Made by a program: the position numbers and the translations under genes. Shown piece after piece: positions 1 to 7,999 of a DNA stretch of 17,882 nt. The stretch is from positions 1-17,882 of the forward strand of contig CAJMOO010000038.1 in the NCBI GenBank assembly GCA_905215045.1, read 5' to 3'. The notes under the pieces were generated by a model, which was not told where the DNA came from, did no database searches, and worked only from the letters and a program-made list of their open reading frames with translations. Every line of letters begins with the position of its first letter. The stretch's first letter is position 1. The stretch comes from an uncultured bacterium. Its GTDB lineage: Bacteria > Bacillota_A > Clostridia > Lachnospirales > Lachnospiraceae.

Positions 1-135
1 GAAGGCGAGTTACGCAAGGAAAGCCGGCGGATCAGCGATCTGTAAAAAACGTGAGGAAAATTCTCTAGCTGCTCTTCCGATCGTTTATTTATTTTTTATC
101 ATATACCCGAAATCTACAGTTGGCCAACACACAAA
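1..135. other. Left edge, no assignable gene
   Basis: The first 45 bases are more G+C-rich than what follows and stay open in all three forward frames. Frame 1 would give a 14-residue C-terminal tail ending at a TAA at 43-45, so the end of a plus-strand gene could be cut here, but 14 residues cannot be identified. From about 65 to the stop of the CLC gene the sequence is ordinary AT-rich intergenic DNA. No convincing terminator hairpin for the CLC gene is visible in this stretch. Confidence 0.3.
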
Positions 136-1332
136 TTAAATTTTTTCTTGTGCATAAATAGATATATTCCCATTCACCCCATAAGCAATCGCACAGACAA
201 TAACAAACAGCACCATATCAGCTCCTCCAAACACTTCTAATCCAATCATGATCGGTGCGATCAGTGTATTTGTTGCGCTTCCAAAGACTGCTGCATATCC
301 TAGTGCTGCACATAACATTGGTGGTAATCCAAGCAGACCTCCAAGGATCACTCCAAGAGATGTTCCAATCGAAAACAGTGGTGTAACTTCTCCACCCTGA
401 AATCCGATTGCCAGTGTAAAAATCGTAAATAATAACTTTAGGAGCCAATCATAACTATAGATTGTCTGTCCTGCGAATCCTGCTGAGATTATATTTGTTC
501 CAAGTCCACTATATCTTGATCCGTGAATAATAAACAATAATGCTGCTAATGGAATTGCCATAACTACGATTCTTAAATACTGATTCATGATCGTTTCTCC
601 CATAAATGCTTTTAACTTACTTAATGAAAAAGAAAACAATCTTCCAGTCAGTCCAAATAAAATTCCAAGTATGATTACTGATATGATTGTTTTCGTACCA
701 GTTAAATTTATGGTATTTTTAATCGCAACTGAAAATTTTTCTAACCCCAGGCTATGAGATGTAAATGCTGCTATATATGCAGACGCCAATGCTGGCAGTA
801 GTGCTTCATAATCCATTTTCCCGATTACGATTACCTCGATTGCAAAGAATGTTGCACTTAATGGTGTCTGAAATAACCCTCCAAATCCTGCTGCCATACC
901 GATGACTAACATTATTCTTCCATTCTCTGGGAAGTTTAATTTTCTTCCGAGTGCATGAGACAGGGTTGCTCCGATCTGAACTGCAACTCCTTCTCTGCCA
1001 GCACTTCCTCCGAATAGATGCGTTAACCATGTTCCGATCATTACTAACGGAATTAGTAGTAATGGGATGGAATCTGTTTTTTGCTGGCCAACTTCGAAGA
1101 CAAGTTTCATTCCTTTTAGACTTAGTTTACTGAATACATAATATATTGCTGTGATCACGAATCCAGCAATTGGCAGAAATGGCAGTAAGTATTGATAATG
1201 TATGGTTCTGAAATCTGAAATTGCGATCAGTACTCTTCCAAACAAGGCGTCGATCGCACCTACAATGATTCCTACAATGACTGCCATGATGAAATATTTT
1301 AGCAATTGTATCATATAGTCTTTTTTTTGCAT
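136..1332 (-). CDS. CLC-family fluoride/proton antiporter (CLC-F type)
   Basis: A 398-residue integral membrane protein of the CLC chloride channel/antiporter superfamily, expected to export fluoride from the cytoplasm in exchange for protons. The protein is almost wholly hydrophobic with many membrane segments. The signature GSAGREGVAVQ lies at residues 109-119, with Glu114 as the gating glutamate. A GREG-x-AVQ motif without the usual chloride-type serine/tyrosine pattern, and the compact length near 400, fit the CLC-F subgroup. The start is supported by an AGAGGA site about 8 bases upstream. The strongest functional evidence is the fluoride riboswitch in its leader, which makes a fluoride role much more likely than chloride transport. 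It has its own promoter and is therefore a separate transcription unit from the sugar operon upstream. CLC superfamily: near certain; fluoride specificity: inferred from motif and riboswitch together. Confidence 0.92.
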   Translation of the reverse strand: MQKKDYMIQLLKYFIMAVIVGIIVGAIDALFGRVLIAISDFRTIHYQYLLPFLPIAGFVITAIYYVFSKLSLKGMKLVFEVGQQKTDSIPLLLIPLVMIGTWLTHLFGGSAGREGVAVQIGATLSHALGRKLNFPENGRIMLVIGMAAGFGGLFQTPLSATFFAIEVIVIGKMDYEALLPALASAYIAAFTSHSLGLEKFSVAIKNTINLTGTKTIISVIILGILFGLTGRLFSFSLSKLKAFMGETIMNQYLRIVVMAIPLAALLFIIHGSRYSGLGTNIISAGFAGQTIYSYDWLLKLLFTIFTLAIGFQGGEVTPLFSIGTSLGVILGGLLGLPPMLCAALGYAAVFGSATNTLIAPIMIGLEVFGGADMVLFVIVCAIAYGVNGNISIYAQEKI

Positions 1333-1363
1333 TTTTTTATTCCTCTCTTATCATTTATTGCAT

Positions 1364-1409
1364 CAAAAAAGCTGACAACTCCTGTGTTCATTGCACAGAA
1401 GTCATCAGC
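1364..1409 (-). terminator. Riboswitch expression-platform terminator
   Basis: On the minus strand, GCTGATGACTTCTGTG (1409-1394) pairs with CACAGGAGTTGTCAGC (1386-1371) around a 7-base loop. The 16-bp stem includes a few G-U pairs and is followed by six T's. The 5' arm overlaps the conserved GATGACTTCT end of the aptamer, so the aptamer fold and the terminator exclude each other, as in other fluoride ON switches. Confidence 0.9.
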
Positions 1410-1456
1410 TTAATAAGCGGTTTCGAATCTCTTCGAGGGAGAACTTCATTCCCTTT
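1393..1456 (-). promoter_or_regulatory. Fluoride riboswitch aptamer (crcB motif)
   Basis: Read on the minus strand, the leader contains GGGAATGAAGTTCTCCC, a small extra hairpin TCGAAGAGATTCGA, then AAACCGCTTATTAAGC and GCTGATGACTTCTGTG. From memory, the described crcB aptamer has GGCGATGGAGTTCGCC, AAACGC..., and TAATGACTCCT in the same order. The differences are compensatory: GAAGT pairs with ACTTC where the reference has GGAGT/ACTCC, and GGGA pairs with TCCC where it has GGCG/CGCC. The 3' part of the aptamer is also the 5' arm of a terminator, so fluoride binding would prevent termination and switch the CLC gene on. Confidence 0.9.
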
Positions 1457-1466
1457 TTCTTTTGTT

Positions 1467-1495
1467 AAGATAGCATATTTTTTATTTTGTGTCAA
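1467..1495 (-). promoter_or_regulatory. Sigma-A promoter for the fluoride riboswitch and CLC gene
   Basis: A perfect -35 TTGACA (1495-1490) is separated by 17 bases from a -10 TATCTT (1472-1467). Transcription would start near 1460, just before the aptamer, as expected for a riboswitch leader. Confidence 0.85.
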
Positions 1496-1499
1496 TTTT

Positions 1500-1516
1500 A
1501 AATCTTTGTAAGATTT
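1500..1516 (-). terminator. Weak hairpin after the epimerase gene
   Basis: A 7-bp AT-rich stem (AAATCTT/AAGATTT with a 3-base loop) lies a few bases after the ulaE stop and is followed by a mixed T/A run. It could end the long sugar operon but is weak, and it lies directly beside the -35 element of the CLC promoter. Some read-through into the riboswitch leader is possible. Confidence 0.35.
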
Positions 1517-1521
1517 TTATA

Positions 1522-2364
1522 TTATGCTTGCTCCAGTTTATCTCTTAAGAAATCCTTTGCATCTATAATTACCTGTTTCCAATCATCGTTTCCGACATAC
1601 CAGAATTCTCCTACAAACATTCTGACTCCCAGTCGTTTTAAAGTCTTTATATTTCTTACAAACTCAGTATGTCCTGTTCCAAATGGAATTTCTCTATATT
1701 TTCCTGGAACTGTCTCTTTTAAATGTGTTGCAAAAATATGTCCTTTTCCTGTCATTATGTCTTCATTAACATCTACGTCATATAAAAGAGATGCATTTTT
1801 CAGGTTTCCGATGTCTGGATATACTCCAAGATATGCCTGATCCACATCTTTTACATACACCATTGCTTTTTCTACCGTATCCATAAAAGGGGTTTCCATT
1901 GTTTCAAACCCTAGCAATACTCCCTGTTTCGCTGCCATGATAGCAGCTTCTTTCAGATTTGTCTTAAAATAATCTATTGTTTGAAAATCGCCTTGTTCAT
2001 AATATACATCATATCCAGCAAGCTGTATGACTCGTACTCCTAATCTTGCAGCCAGGCAAATGGCTTTCTCCATGATTTTCATTCCTCGTTCCCTGATCTT
2101 AGGATCATGTGATCCTAATGGATATTTTCGATGACCACTTAAGCAAATGGATTTTATAGGAACTCCTGTTTTTTCGATTGCCTTTTTTATTTCATCCACT
2201 GGCTGATCAAGTCTTGCAAGTTTTTCTTCGGTCTCATCAATGCTCATTTCCAGATAATCAAAACCTGCTTCTTTTACCACTTCCAGTTTTTCTTCCCATG
2301 AAAGTGTATTAGGCATACTTTTCTCATAAAGTCCCAAATAGTATTCTTTATTTTGATTGACCAT
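1522..2364 (-). CDS. ulaE: L-xylulose-5-phosphate 3-epimerase (UlaE/SgbU family)
   Basis: A 280-residue TIM-barrel enzyme of the xylose isomerase-like superfamily, predicted to interconvert L-xylulose-5-P and L-ribulose-5-P in the cytoplasm. Expected metal ligands are visible: Glu154 in GFETMETP, Asp184 in YPDIGN, the His of THLKET near 214, and Glu253 in FVGEFWY. The N-terminal LGLYEKSMP...SWEEKL is typical of UlaE. I chose the ATG at 2364 over the ATG at 2382 because a GGGGG-rich ribosome site sits about 8 bases before it; this makes it overlap the end of araD by 17 bases, implying coupled translation. It is the last gene of the long operon, directly after the 4-epimerase, so the pair would feed D-xylulose-5-P into the pentose phosphate pathway. 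Exact epimer specificity cannot be read from sequence. Confidence 0.93.
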   Translation of the reverse strand: MVNQNKEYYLGLYEKSMPNTLSWEEKLEVVKEAGFDYLEMSIDETEEKLARLDQPVDEIKKAIEKTGVPIKSICLSGHRKYPLGSHDPKIRERGMKIMEKAICLAARLGVRVIQLAGYDVYYEQGDFQTIDYFKTNLKEAAIMAAKQGVLLGFETMETPFMDTVEKAMVYVKDVDQAYLGVYPDIGNLKNASLLYDVDVNEDIMTGKGHIFATHLKETVPGKYREIPFGTGHTEFVRNIKTLKRLGVRMFVGEFWYVGNDDWKQVIIDAKDFLRDKLEQA

Positions 2365-3049
2365 AATACGCCCCCGGACCATGTTTACGGTTAAAATGTT
2401 TCTCTAATAATGTCTGCTGCATTGGTCCAATTTCTGGATTTGTGACCAACATCGCAATTGCGTTCATTTTTGCACATTCCTCTAAAACAACTGCATTATG
2501 AACCGCATTAAAACCATCACTTCCCCATGTAAATGGTCCATGACTATGTACGAGTGCCCCTGGTACTCTTTCCGGATTGATTCCTCGTCTTTTAAATTCG
2601 TCCACAATGACTTTTCCTGTCTCTAATTCATAACTTCCCTTTATTTCTCCATCTGTCATGAGTCTGGTGCATGGAACTGCTCCGTCAAAATAATCTGCCT
2701 GCGTTGTGCCTAACGCGATAATATCTTTTCCTGCCTGTGCAAAACCAGTTGCCCATGTGGAATGTGTATGTACAACCCCGCCAATTCCTGGCCAGTTTCG
2801 ATAAAATTCCAAATGTGTATCTACATCAGAACTTGGTCTTAATTCTCCTTCAAGGATATTTCCTTCAAGATCTATAAGAACAATATCTTCCGCTGTCATC
2901 TTGCTGTATTCTACTCCACTTGGTTTAATTGCAACAATTTCTTTTTCTCGGTCAATTTCTGATACATTTCCCCATGTAAATGTAACTAATCCATGTTGCG
3001 GTAATAATAAATTTGCCTCTAATACCTTCTGTTTTAATTCTTCTAACAT
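2348..3049 (-). CDS. araD: L-ribulose-5-phosphate 4-epimerase (AraD/UlaF/SgbE)
   Basis: A 233-residue class II aldolase-fold zinc enzyme converting L-ribulose-5-P to D-xylulose-5-P. Length matches E. coli AraD (231). Visible active-site residues are Asp75 in RPSSDVD, zinc ligands His94 and His96 in VVHTHSTWA, His170 in [10 protein letters not shown], and the C-terminal tyrosine in GAYYGQ. A GAGGGA ribosome site precedes the start. It lies 33 bases after the propeller-like gene and overlaps ulaE. There are no arabinose isomerase or ribulokinase genes nearby, so the pairing with UlaE points to an ascorbate- or L-xylulose-like route (the UlaF role) rather than arabinose catabolism. That role is inferred from context; the enzyme family is certain. 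Confidence 0.96.
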   Translation of the reverse strand: MLEELKQKVLEANLLLPQHGLVTFTWGNVSEIDREKEIVAIKPSGVEYSKMTAEDIVLIDLEGNILEGELRPSSDVDTHLEFYRNWPGIGGVVHTHSTWATGFAQAGKDIIALGTTQADYFDGAVPCTRLMTDGEIKGSYELETGKVIVDEFKRRGINPERVPGALVHSHGPFTWGSDGFNAVHNAVVLEECAKMNAIAMLVTNPEIGPMQQTLLEKHFNRKHGPGAYYGQSK

Positions 3050-3082
3050 AAAATCCCTCGCTTATTAATATGTATTCAGGTT

Positions 3083-4114
3083 TTATTCTGTTACAAAGTA
3101 TACAGCTGCTTCATTTGCTGTGTGGTTTGCTGCTACAATGATATCTCTGTCTTTTTCGTTAACTACACACAGATTCGCAGGTCCTACTCCTTTTTCTATC
3201 ATTGTGACTTTATATTCTCCATCCTCATAAGTAACAGCAAATAATTCACAGTCTTTTCTTCTTACTCCACATACAAACGCATTTTGTCCTGCTAATTTTG
3301 TTCCAACAAGTGCATGTGCAAAATCAATTTCATTATCATACTTCCAGACTTTTGTATATTTTCCATTAATCTTTTTATAAATCTGAATCGTATCTCCATG
3401 AAATTCTTCGATCGTCATGATCTCATCTTCACCATCATTGTCAATATCAACCGTTGCTATTTCTCCGATATGTCCTTCCATGATCAGTTCTGTCTTCCAC
3501 TGTCCTCCTCGTTTCTGTGGTGCACTGACACGAAGAATTCCCTGATCACTTCCAAAGTATCCAACATCTTTTCCGACTTCCTTTGTCTGCCAGAATCCAT
3601 GATTTCTATATAATCCATCAACTAAAATTTCAAGTTCAACACCCTTTGCAGGGTCTTCTGGTAATTCTGCAACATAAATACGTCCCGGTACACTCCAATC
3701 GTTCTTTTCTTTTTTGGATGTCGCTACCGTTGCAGCAATCAGATAATTAATTCCGTTCGCATGGAAAATGCCAAAACGATGCACATATGGAATAGACACT
3801 ACATCTTTAAATTTCCATTCTCCATCTTCGTATTTTCCCCATACGATCTTAGCTAAAGATGGTGTTACTTTTAAATAAAATTCCTGTACAGCAAGGAATT
3901 CCTTTTCTTTTCCTGGAATCGGAACGATTGACATACATCCACCTGGTGTTGTCCAGACATTTTGTTTCTTTTCGAAATCTTTTCCATAATACATGTTACA
4001 AGCAATTTCTGGATCTTCACTTGCAAGTAGTACATGATTTTCTCCATCAAAGGAAATATTGCTTGCACAGTAGCATCTCTTCATCTCATCTAAATGTTTT
4101 TTCTCAATTTTCAT
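3083..4114 (-). CDS. Cytoplasmic beta-propeller-like (FG-GAP/VCBS-like) protein, unknown function
   Basis: A 343-residue protein I cannot assign to a characterised enzyme. It lacks a signal peptide and membrane segments. It shows repeated short beta-strand blocks of about 45-60 residues (for example around 60-80, 110-130, 185-195, 220-250, 265-300 and 305-340), as expected for a propeller. One block carries a calcium-loop-like DIDNDGEDE at 223-231, typical of FG-GAP/VCBS repeats, which are usually extracellular. Its position between the PTS permease and the two epimerases suggests an enzymatic step on the imported sugar phosphate, perhaps lactone hydrolysis or epimerisation, or a sensor role. 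That is speculation from context. An AAAAGGAG ribosome site precedes the ATG, and an internal hairpin separates it from the permease gene. Histidines in VHRFGIFHANG (112, 118), RNHGFW (172) and MEGHIGE (215) are candidate active-site residues. Confidence 0.75.
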   Translation of the reverse strand: MKIEKKHLDEMKRCYCASNISFDGENHVLLASEDPEIACNMYYGKDFEKKQNVWTTPGGCMSIVPIPGKEKEFLAVQEFYLKVTPSLAKIVWGKYEDGEWKFKDVVSIPYVHRFGIFHANGINYLIAATVATSKKEKNDWSVPGRIYVAELPEDPAKGVELEILVDGLYRNHGFWQTKEVGKDVGYFGSDQGILRVSAPQKRGGQWKTELIMEGHIGEIATVDIDNDGEDEIMTIEEFHGDTIQIYKKINGKYTKVWKYDNEIDFAHALVGTKLAGQNAFVCGVRRKDCELFAVTYEDGEYKVTMIEKGVGPANLCVVNEKDRDIIVAANHTANEAAVYFVTE

Positions 4115-4143
4115 GGTTTTTTCTCCTTTTTTGGGTATAAGAA

Positions 4144-4162
4144 AAGCTGCATAATGCAGCTT
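4144..4162 (-). terminator. Intra-operon hairpin (attenuator or partial terminator)
   Basis: An 8-bp perfect stem AAGCTGCA/TGCAGCTT with a 3-base loop lies in the 90-base gap between the permease and propeller genes. On the minus strand it is followed by TTTTCTTAT. It probably lowers expression of the three downstream genes relative to the PTS genes or stabilises the upstream mRNA end. Confidence 0.6.
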
Positions 4163-4204
4163 CTCTATTCTTCGATAAAATACGTTTTACTGCGAATTGT
4201 CTGA

Positions 4205-5266
4205 TTATCCAATTTCAATATCAAAATCATCTTTCAATTCTTCATCTTCATGTACTGTTTCAACTGGACGCGCTGGTTTTGTTACAGAAACAATTACCGC
4301 TGTAACCATAGCTCCGATCAACCATGCTGCAATCCATAACATTGGATTACTTGCCAGTGGAACCGAGAAGATTCCACCATGCAGTACAGGAACTGTTACT
4401 CCCCAAGTTAAGATTAATCCATGAGCAACACCTGAACCAATTGTTACCGCCGGAATGACTCGTTTCGGATCATTAAAGGCAAATGGTAATGCACCCTCTG
4501 TTACCTGACACAATGACATTGCGATCGCAACTTTTGCATCTTCTCTTTCTTGTTCTGTATATTTTTTAGGAGTTAATACCAGTGCTGAAATTGCCATACC
4601 CATTGGAGGTGCCATAGCCGCCGCATTTTTTCCGGCTGCAGGTCCCCAGATTCCAGAGGCTGCGAATGCACTGACAACAGAGAAACAAATTTTATTCACA
4701 GGGCCTCCCATATCAAATCCGGTCATACATCCTAAGATAAATCCTAATAAGAATTTTGATCCCGTGTTCATATTCATAAAGAAGTCAACAGCTGCCTGTG
4801 TTAATGCTGCAAGTGGCGGTCCAAAGACAAACATGATCAACAGCGTCGCTATAATTCCGGATATTACCGGATAAATAACGATCGGATACATTGATTTCAA
4901 AGCTTTTGAATCTGGGAAATGTTCCTGCATCCATAAGATCATAATACCAATTAAGAATCCACAAATTAATGCTCCAAGGAAACTGGCTTTTACCTGTGTT
5001 GACAAATATCCTGCTACTACACCTGGTGCAATTCCTGGTTTACCACAGATAGAGTAAGCAATTCCTGCACAAAGTACGGACATCATTAATGCAAATGCTG
5101 CATTTCCTGCCTGTAAGAATGCATATCCAATAGTTCCTGCTGTATCAACATTCCCTGCCAGACGAGCAAGTGCTGTACAAAATCCACCGATAACGATAAC
5201 AGGGATCATATAAGAGATACCACTCATACAATGCTGCTTTAAGTTTTTAAATACGTCTTTTAACAT
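4205..5266 (-). CDS. PTS fructose-family permease, IIC component
   Basis: A 353-residue integral membrane protein forming the sugar channel of a phosphotransferase system of the fructose-mannitol family. It begins with HCMSGISYMIPVIVIGG, a standard IIC opening, and carries the family signature FDMGGPVNK together with GPPLAALT and a late ALPFAFNDP segment. About nine or ten membrane spans are apparent, and the acidic C-terminal tail is cytoplasmic. IIA, IIB and IIC are separate genes here in the order A-B-C. An AAAGGAG site precedes the ATG. The family name does not prove fructose: the catabolic neighbours (6PGDH-like, UlaE, AraD) argue for a different hexose derivative or sugar acid, and there is no 1-phosphofructokinase gene nearby. 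Confidence 0.93.
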   Translation of the reverse strand: MLKDVFKNLKQHCMSGISYMIPVIVIGGFCTALARLAGNVDTAGTIGYAFLQAGNAAFALMMSVLCAGIAYSICGKPGIAPGVVAGYLSTQVKASFLGALICGFLIGIMILWMQEHFPDSKALKSMYPIVIYPVISGIIATLLIMFVFGPPLAALTQAAVDFFMNMNTGSKFLLGFILGCMTGFDMGGPVNKICFSVVSAFAASGIWGPAAGKNAAAMAPPMGMAISALVLTPKKYTEQEREDAKVAIAMSLCQVTEGALPFAFNDPKRVIPAVTIGSGVAHGLILTWGVTVPVLHGGIFSVPLASNPMLWIAAWLIGAMVTAVIVSVTKPARPVETVHEDEELKDDFDIEIG

Positions 5267-5288
5267 ATCTTCTCTCCTTTCAGTACTT

Positions 5289-5609
5289 TTATTTCTTCAA
5301 TGCACCTAATTTTTCTTCAATCTTACGAAGAAGATGTTCTGGTGATTTGATTGCTGTTGCAACAGGTACTTTAACCATTGGTTTTCCTTTGAATCTTTCT
5401 GTTCCAGATACAGCAACATCAGATGCGATCAATACACAATCTGCAGCATTGATATCTTCATCTGTTAATGCAAATTCAACACCACCGCTTCCCTGTGTTT
5501 CGATTTTTACACTCCATCCAAATTTTTCTCCAGTTTCTAACAGTTTTTCTCTAGCCATATAAGTATGTGCGATTCCACAAGTGCAAGATGTAATTCCAAC
5601 AATATTCAT
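5289..5609 (-). CDS. PTS fructose-family IIB component
   Basis: A 106-residue cytoplasmic phosphocarrier that takes phosphate from IIA and passes it to the sugar at IIC. The N-terminal active site is TSCTCGIAHTYMA, with Cys9 as the phosphorylation site. The family usually reads CPTGIAHT, so the Pro and Thr after the cysteine are replaced by Thr and a second Cys (Cys11). It is the same size as stand-alone FrwB/FrvB-type IIB domains. Only two bases separate it from the IIA stop codon, and its ribosome site lies inside the end of the IIA gene. The variant active site may mark a substrate subgroup. Confidence 0.93.
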   Translation of the reverse strand: MNIVGITSCTCGIAHTYMAREKLLETGEKFGWSVKIETQGSGGVEFALTDEDINAADCVLIASDVAVSGTERFKGKPMVKVPVATAIKSPEHLLRKIEEKLGALKK

Positions 5610-5611
5610 AA

Positions 5612-6091
5612 TTAAGCTTCCTTTCTCTTTGTAAATTCATTAAAATAAGTTTCAAATAGTTCAAAAAATTCTTCTTTTGTTTCACATTTCATTAACGCGT
5701 CGACATGTGCTTTATGTGCTACAACGCTAGCAAGCTGTGATAGATTCTGAAGATGTGTCTTCTGAAGATCTCCAGTTGGTGCTGCTAATAAGAAAATCAG
5801 ACTTACTGGCTGATCATCAAGGCTTTCCCATTCTACTGACTGTTTTACTTTTCCGATCGCAACACTTGCATTGATTACCTGATCTGTTAAACCATGAGGA
5901 ATCGCAATCCCTCCAAGACCTGTTTCTCCAATGCTTTCTCTTTCATAAACCGCTTCCAGGAATTTATCCAGATCTTTAATATTTCCTTTTTTATAAAGCA
6001 TAGAACTTAACTGTTTTAAAACTCCATCTTTATCTGTTGCATCCATATCCAGATCTATTAAATCAAGATCCAGAATGTCTAATAAATTCAT
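5612..6091 (-). CDS. PTS fructose/mannitol-family IIA component
   Basis: A 159-residue cytoplasmic phosphocarrier of the PTS EIIA-2 family, which receives phosphate from HPr. The phosphorylated histidine is His66 in GGIAIPHG, preceded by the expected ERESIGETGLG. Length is typical of a single-domain IIA. A strong AGGAGG site sits in the 15-base gap after the regulator gene. It can phosphorylate the adjacent IIB and possibly the regulator, linking transport to gene activation. Confidence 0.95.
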   Translation of the reverse strand: MNLLDILDLDLIDLDMDATDKDGVLKQLSSMLYKKGNIKDLDKFLEAVYERESIGETGLGGIAIPHGLTDQVINASVAIGKVKQSVEWESLDDQPVSLIFLLAAPTGDLQKTHLQNLSQLASVVAHKAHVDALMKCETKEEFFELFETYFNEFTKRKEA

Positions 6092-6106
6092 AATATGTAC
6101 CCTCCT

Positions 6107-7999
6107 TTAAAGTTTTTTACTTGCTTCTATTAATGTTTCATATATTTCTCTGTCTTTCTTGCATTCTCTTATCTTGTTGACTATCTCCATATTACTTAAC
6201 ATTTTATACAACCAGTTCATTTGCATTACATTTTTTGCATCTGTTTTTGCAACTGCTAACATTACGATAAAATCAACTTCCTGTGTGTTCCAGACAATCG
6301 GATGATCCAGCTTGCAAAATGCAATCTGTGTTCGCTTTACATCCTCATGGAATCCATGTGTCAGGATAATACCATCTCCTACTTCCGTAGATCCCATATT
6401 TTCTCTTTTTAAAACACCTTCAAAAAATCTTGGTGTCACTGCGCCGCACATGCGAAGATAATTTGACATCTCTTGCAAGACCTGAATCTTATCAATTTGC
6501 TCATGAAAGACTTTTACTGTCTGCATGGAGAAATTTGTTTTATTAATACTTGGATTTTTTCTTAATAGTGTTCGTATTTTCTGTACATCTACTTCCGTCA
6601 GCAGCGGATTTACTTGTACATAAGGTTTGTCTGTGTTAAGTTCCACTGTTGAAATGATATATTTACATTTTTCTAACTGTTCCTCATCATTCATGGAACA
6701 ATGAATAAATGTTACATCTGGGAAGTTTTCCTGAAGCTTTACAGAAAGTAATCTTGATACTCCTACTCCAAGAGAGCAGATAACCGCTACCTGCACATGA
6801 TCTTTTGCCTGCTGTACAGCTACTGACAAATGCAATGCCACATAAGCAATTTCTCCTTCACTTGCATTTGCTCCGATATATTTTTTGAAACTTGAATTGA
6901 TGATCAGAGCCAGATAATAATAGCTGGCATAATTAGTCTTAATCTCATTCAATAATGGGTTATATAGATTTAATCCATATTTCAAACGATATACTGTTGG
7001 AAGCAAATGAAGCATCAGTGATCTTTTAAACTGGTCATTTGATTCTAAATCTAATGACATGATCTTATCGGATTTCAAAATAAAATCTTCTGCTATATTT
7101 TCAGCAATCTTTCTCAGATCATTTAAAAAATCATTTTCTAAAAATGAGCTTTCATTCAAATACATACCTAAAAGATGCATAAGCAGATAATCTGCTTCAT
7201 CTTTTGGAATCTCACAATTTCCATATGTTGAAAGTTCCTTTATCAGGATGTCGAACTCTTCTTTATAAGAAAATGTCTCACTATCCAAGGCTTTTGAATT
7301 TTCTATTAATAATGCTTTATTTTTACCTATTCTCATTAACATAACCGATGCATGAAAAGCCAGATTGTTTATATTCACTTCATTTAAGTGCATATTATAA
7401 TTGTCATTCCAGTTATGTATAATGTCTTCGATTTCCTTAACATCAATATCCAGATATGTTTCCATCAAGCTTTCAATGGACTGATTTTTTTCACTCAGTT
7501 TACCTGCTAGTGCAGCAACTGCATTTCGAATATTTTCTTCATCTCCACTGACATAAAAACCTATACTTGGTTTCTTCATTAAACTAAGATCATATTTCTC
7601 CAGCCATTTTGAGATCTCCTGAAGATCTTTTTCAATTGTTGACTTGCTTACATAAAGATTATTCTGTAATTTATATGGATATATTTTATTTTTTGACAGC
7701 AATATCTGTACTAAAATGCAGCCTCTTCGGTATTCTTTCGAATAAGACTCTACTAAGTCATGTTCTCCTTTTACATCAAGAAACAATGCATCTTTTTCGT
7801 CTTGTGTACCTTCAATCCAAATACCAACTCTTGGTTTCTTTTCAAGTTTCATGGAATGAACCAGGATTTCTGATTCTATTTTTTCAAGATCAGATCGAAT
7901 CGTCCGGCTGCTGACATTTAACTGCTCTGCTAATTCTTGTGTTGTAAGTGGTTTTTCTGCTTTTAAAAGAATCTGAATTAAATTTTCTTGTCTGTTCAT
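6107..7999 (-). CDS. PRD- and PTS-domain transcriptional activator (BglG/MtlR/LicR type)
   Basis: A 630-residue regulator. Domain order: an N-terminal winged HTH (about 5-60, QELAEQLNVSSRTIRSDL), a second HTH (about 90-150, YKLQNNLYVSKSTIEKDL), PRD1 (about 190-280), PRD2 (about 300-395), an EIIB-like domain (about 400-490, VICSLGVGVSRLL) and an EIIA-like domain (about 495-630, ILTHGFHEDV). All expected phosphorylation sites are present: FHASVM and LMHLLG in PRD1, LHLLPT and ALHLSV in PRD2, the Cys in ICSLG and the His in LTHGF. The DNA-binding HTHs make it a DNA-level activator rather than an RNA antiterminator. It lies inside the operon directly before the PTS genes, whose uptake activity would set its phosphorylation state. 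Its start overlaps the stop of the upstream small membrane gene (ATGA), implying coupled translation. Confidence 0.95.
   Translation of the reverse strand: MNRQENLIQILLKAEKPLTTQELAEQLNVSSRTIRSDLEKIESEILVHSMKLEKKPRVGIWIEGTQDEKDALFLDVKGEHDLVESYSKEYRRGCILVQILLSKNKIYPYKLQNNLYVSKSTIEKDLQEISKWLEKYDLSLMKKPSIGFYVSGDEENIRNAVAALAGKLSEKNQSIESLMETYLDIDVKEIEDIIHNWNDNYNMHLNEVNINNLAFHASVMLMRIGKNKALLIENSKALDSETFSYKEEFDILIKELSTYGNCEIPKDEADYLLMHLLGMYLNESSFLENDFLNDLRKIAENIAEDFILKSDKIMSLDLESNDQFKRSLMLHLLPTVYRLKYGLNLYNPLLNEIKTNYASYYYLALIINSSFKKYIGANASEGEIAYVALHLSVAVQQAKDHVQVAVICSLGVGVSRLLSVKLQENFPDVTFIHCSMNDEEQLEKCKYIISTVELNTDKPYVQVNPLLTEVDVQKIRTLLRKNPSINKTNFSMQTVKVFHEQIDKIQVLQEMSNYLRMCGAVTPRFFEGVLKRENMGSTEVGDGIILTHGFHEDVKRTQIAFCKLDHPIVWNTQEVDFIVMLAVAKTDAKNVMQMNWLYKMLSNMEIVNKIRECKKDREIYETLIEASKKL

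Noticed and set aside
2348..3049. Arabinose catabolism operon
   Set aside because: AraD is present, but arabinose isomerase, ribulokinase and AraR are not, while UlaE overlaps it.
3314..3613. Plus-strand open frames opposite the propeller, permease, IIB and other genes
   Set aside because: They are antisense shadows of well-supported minus-strand genes, without ribosome sites or recognisable protein features.
4205..5609. True fructose uptake system
   Set aside because: Family similarity alone supports fructose. There is no 1-phosphofructokinase gene, and the neighbouring enzymes act on pentulose phosphates and acid phosphates, so I left the substrate open.
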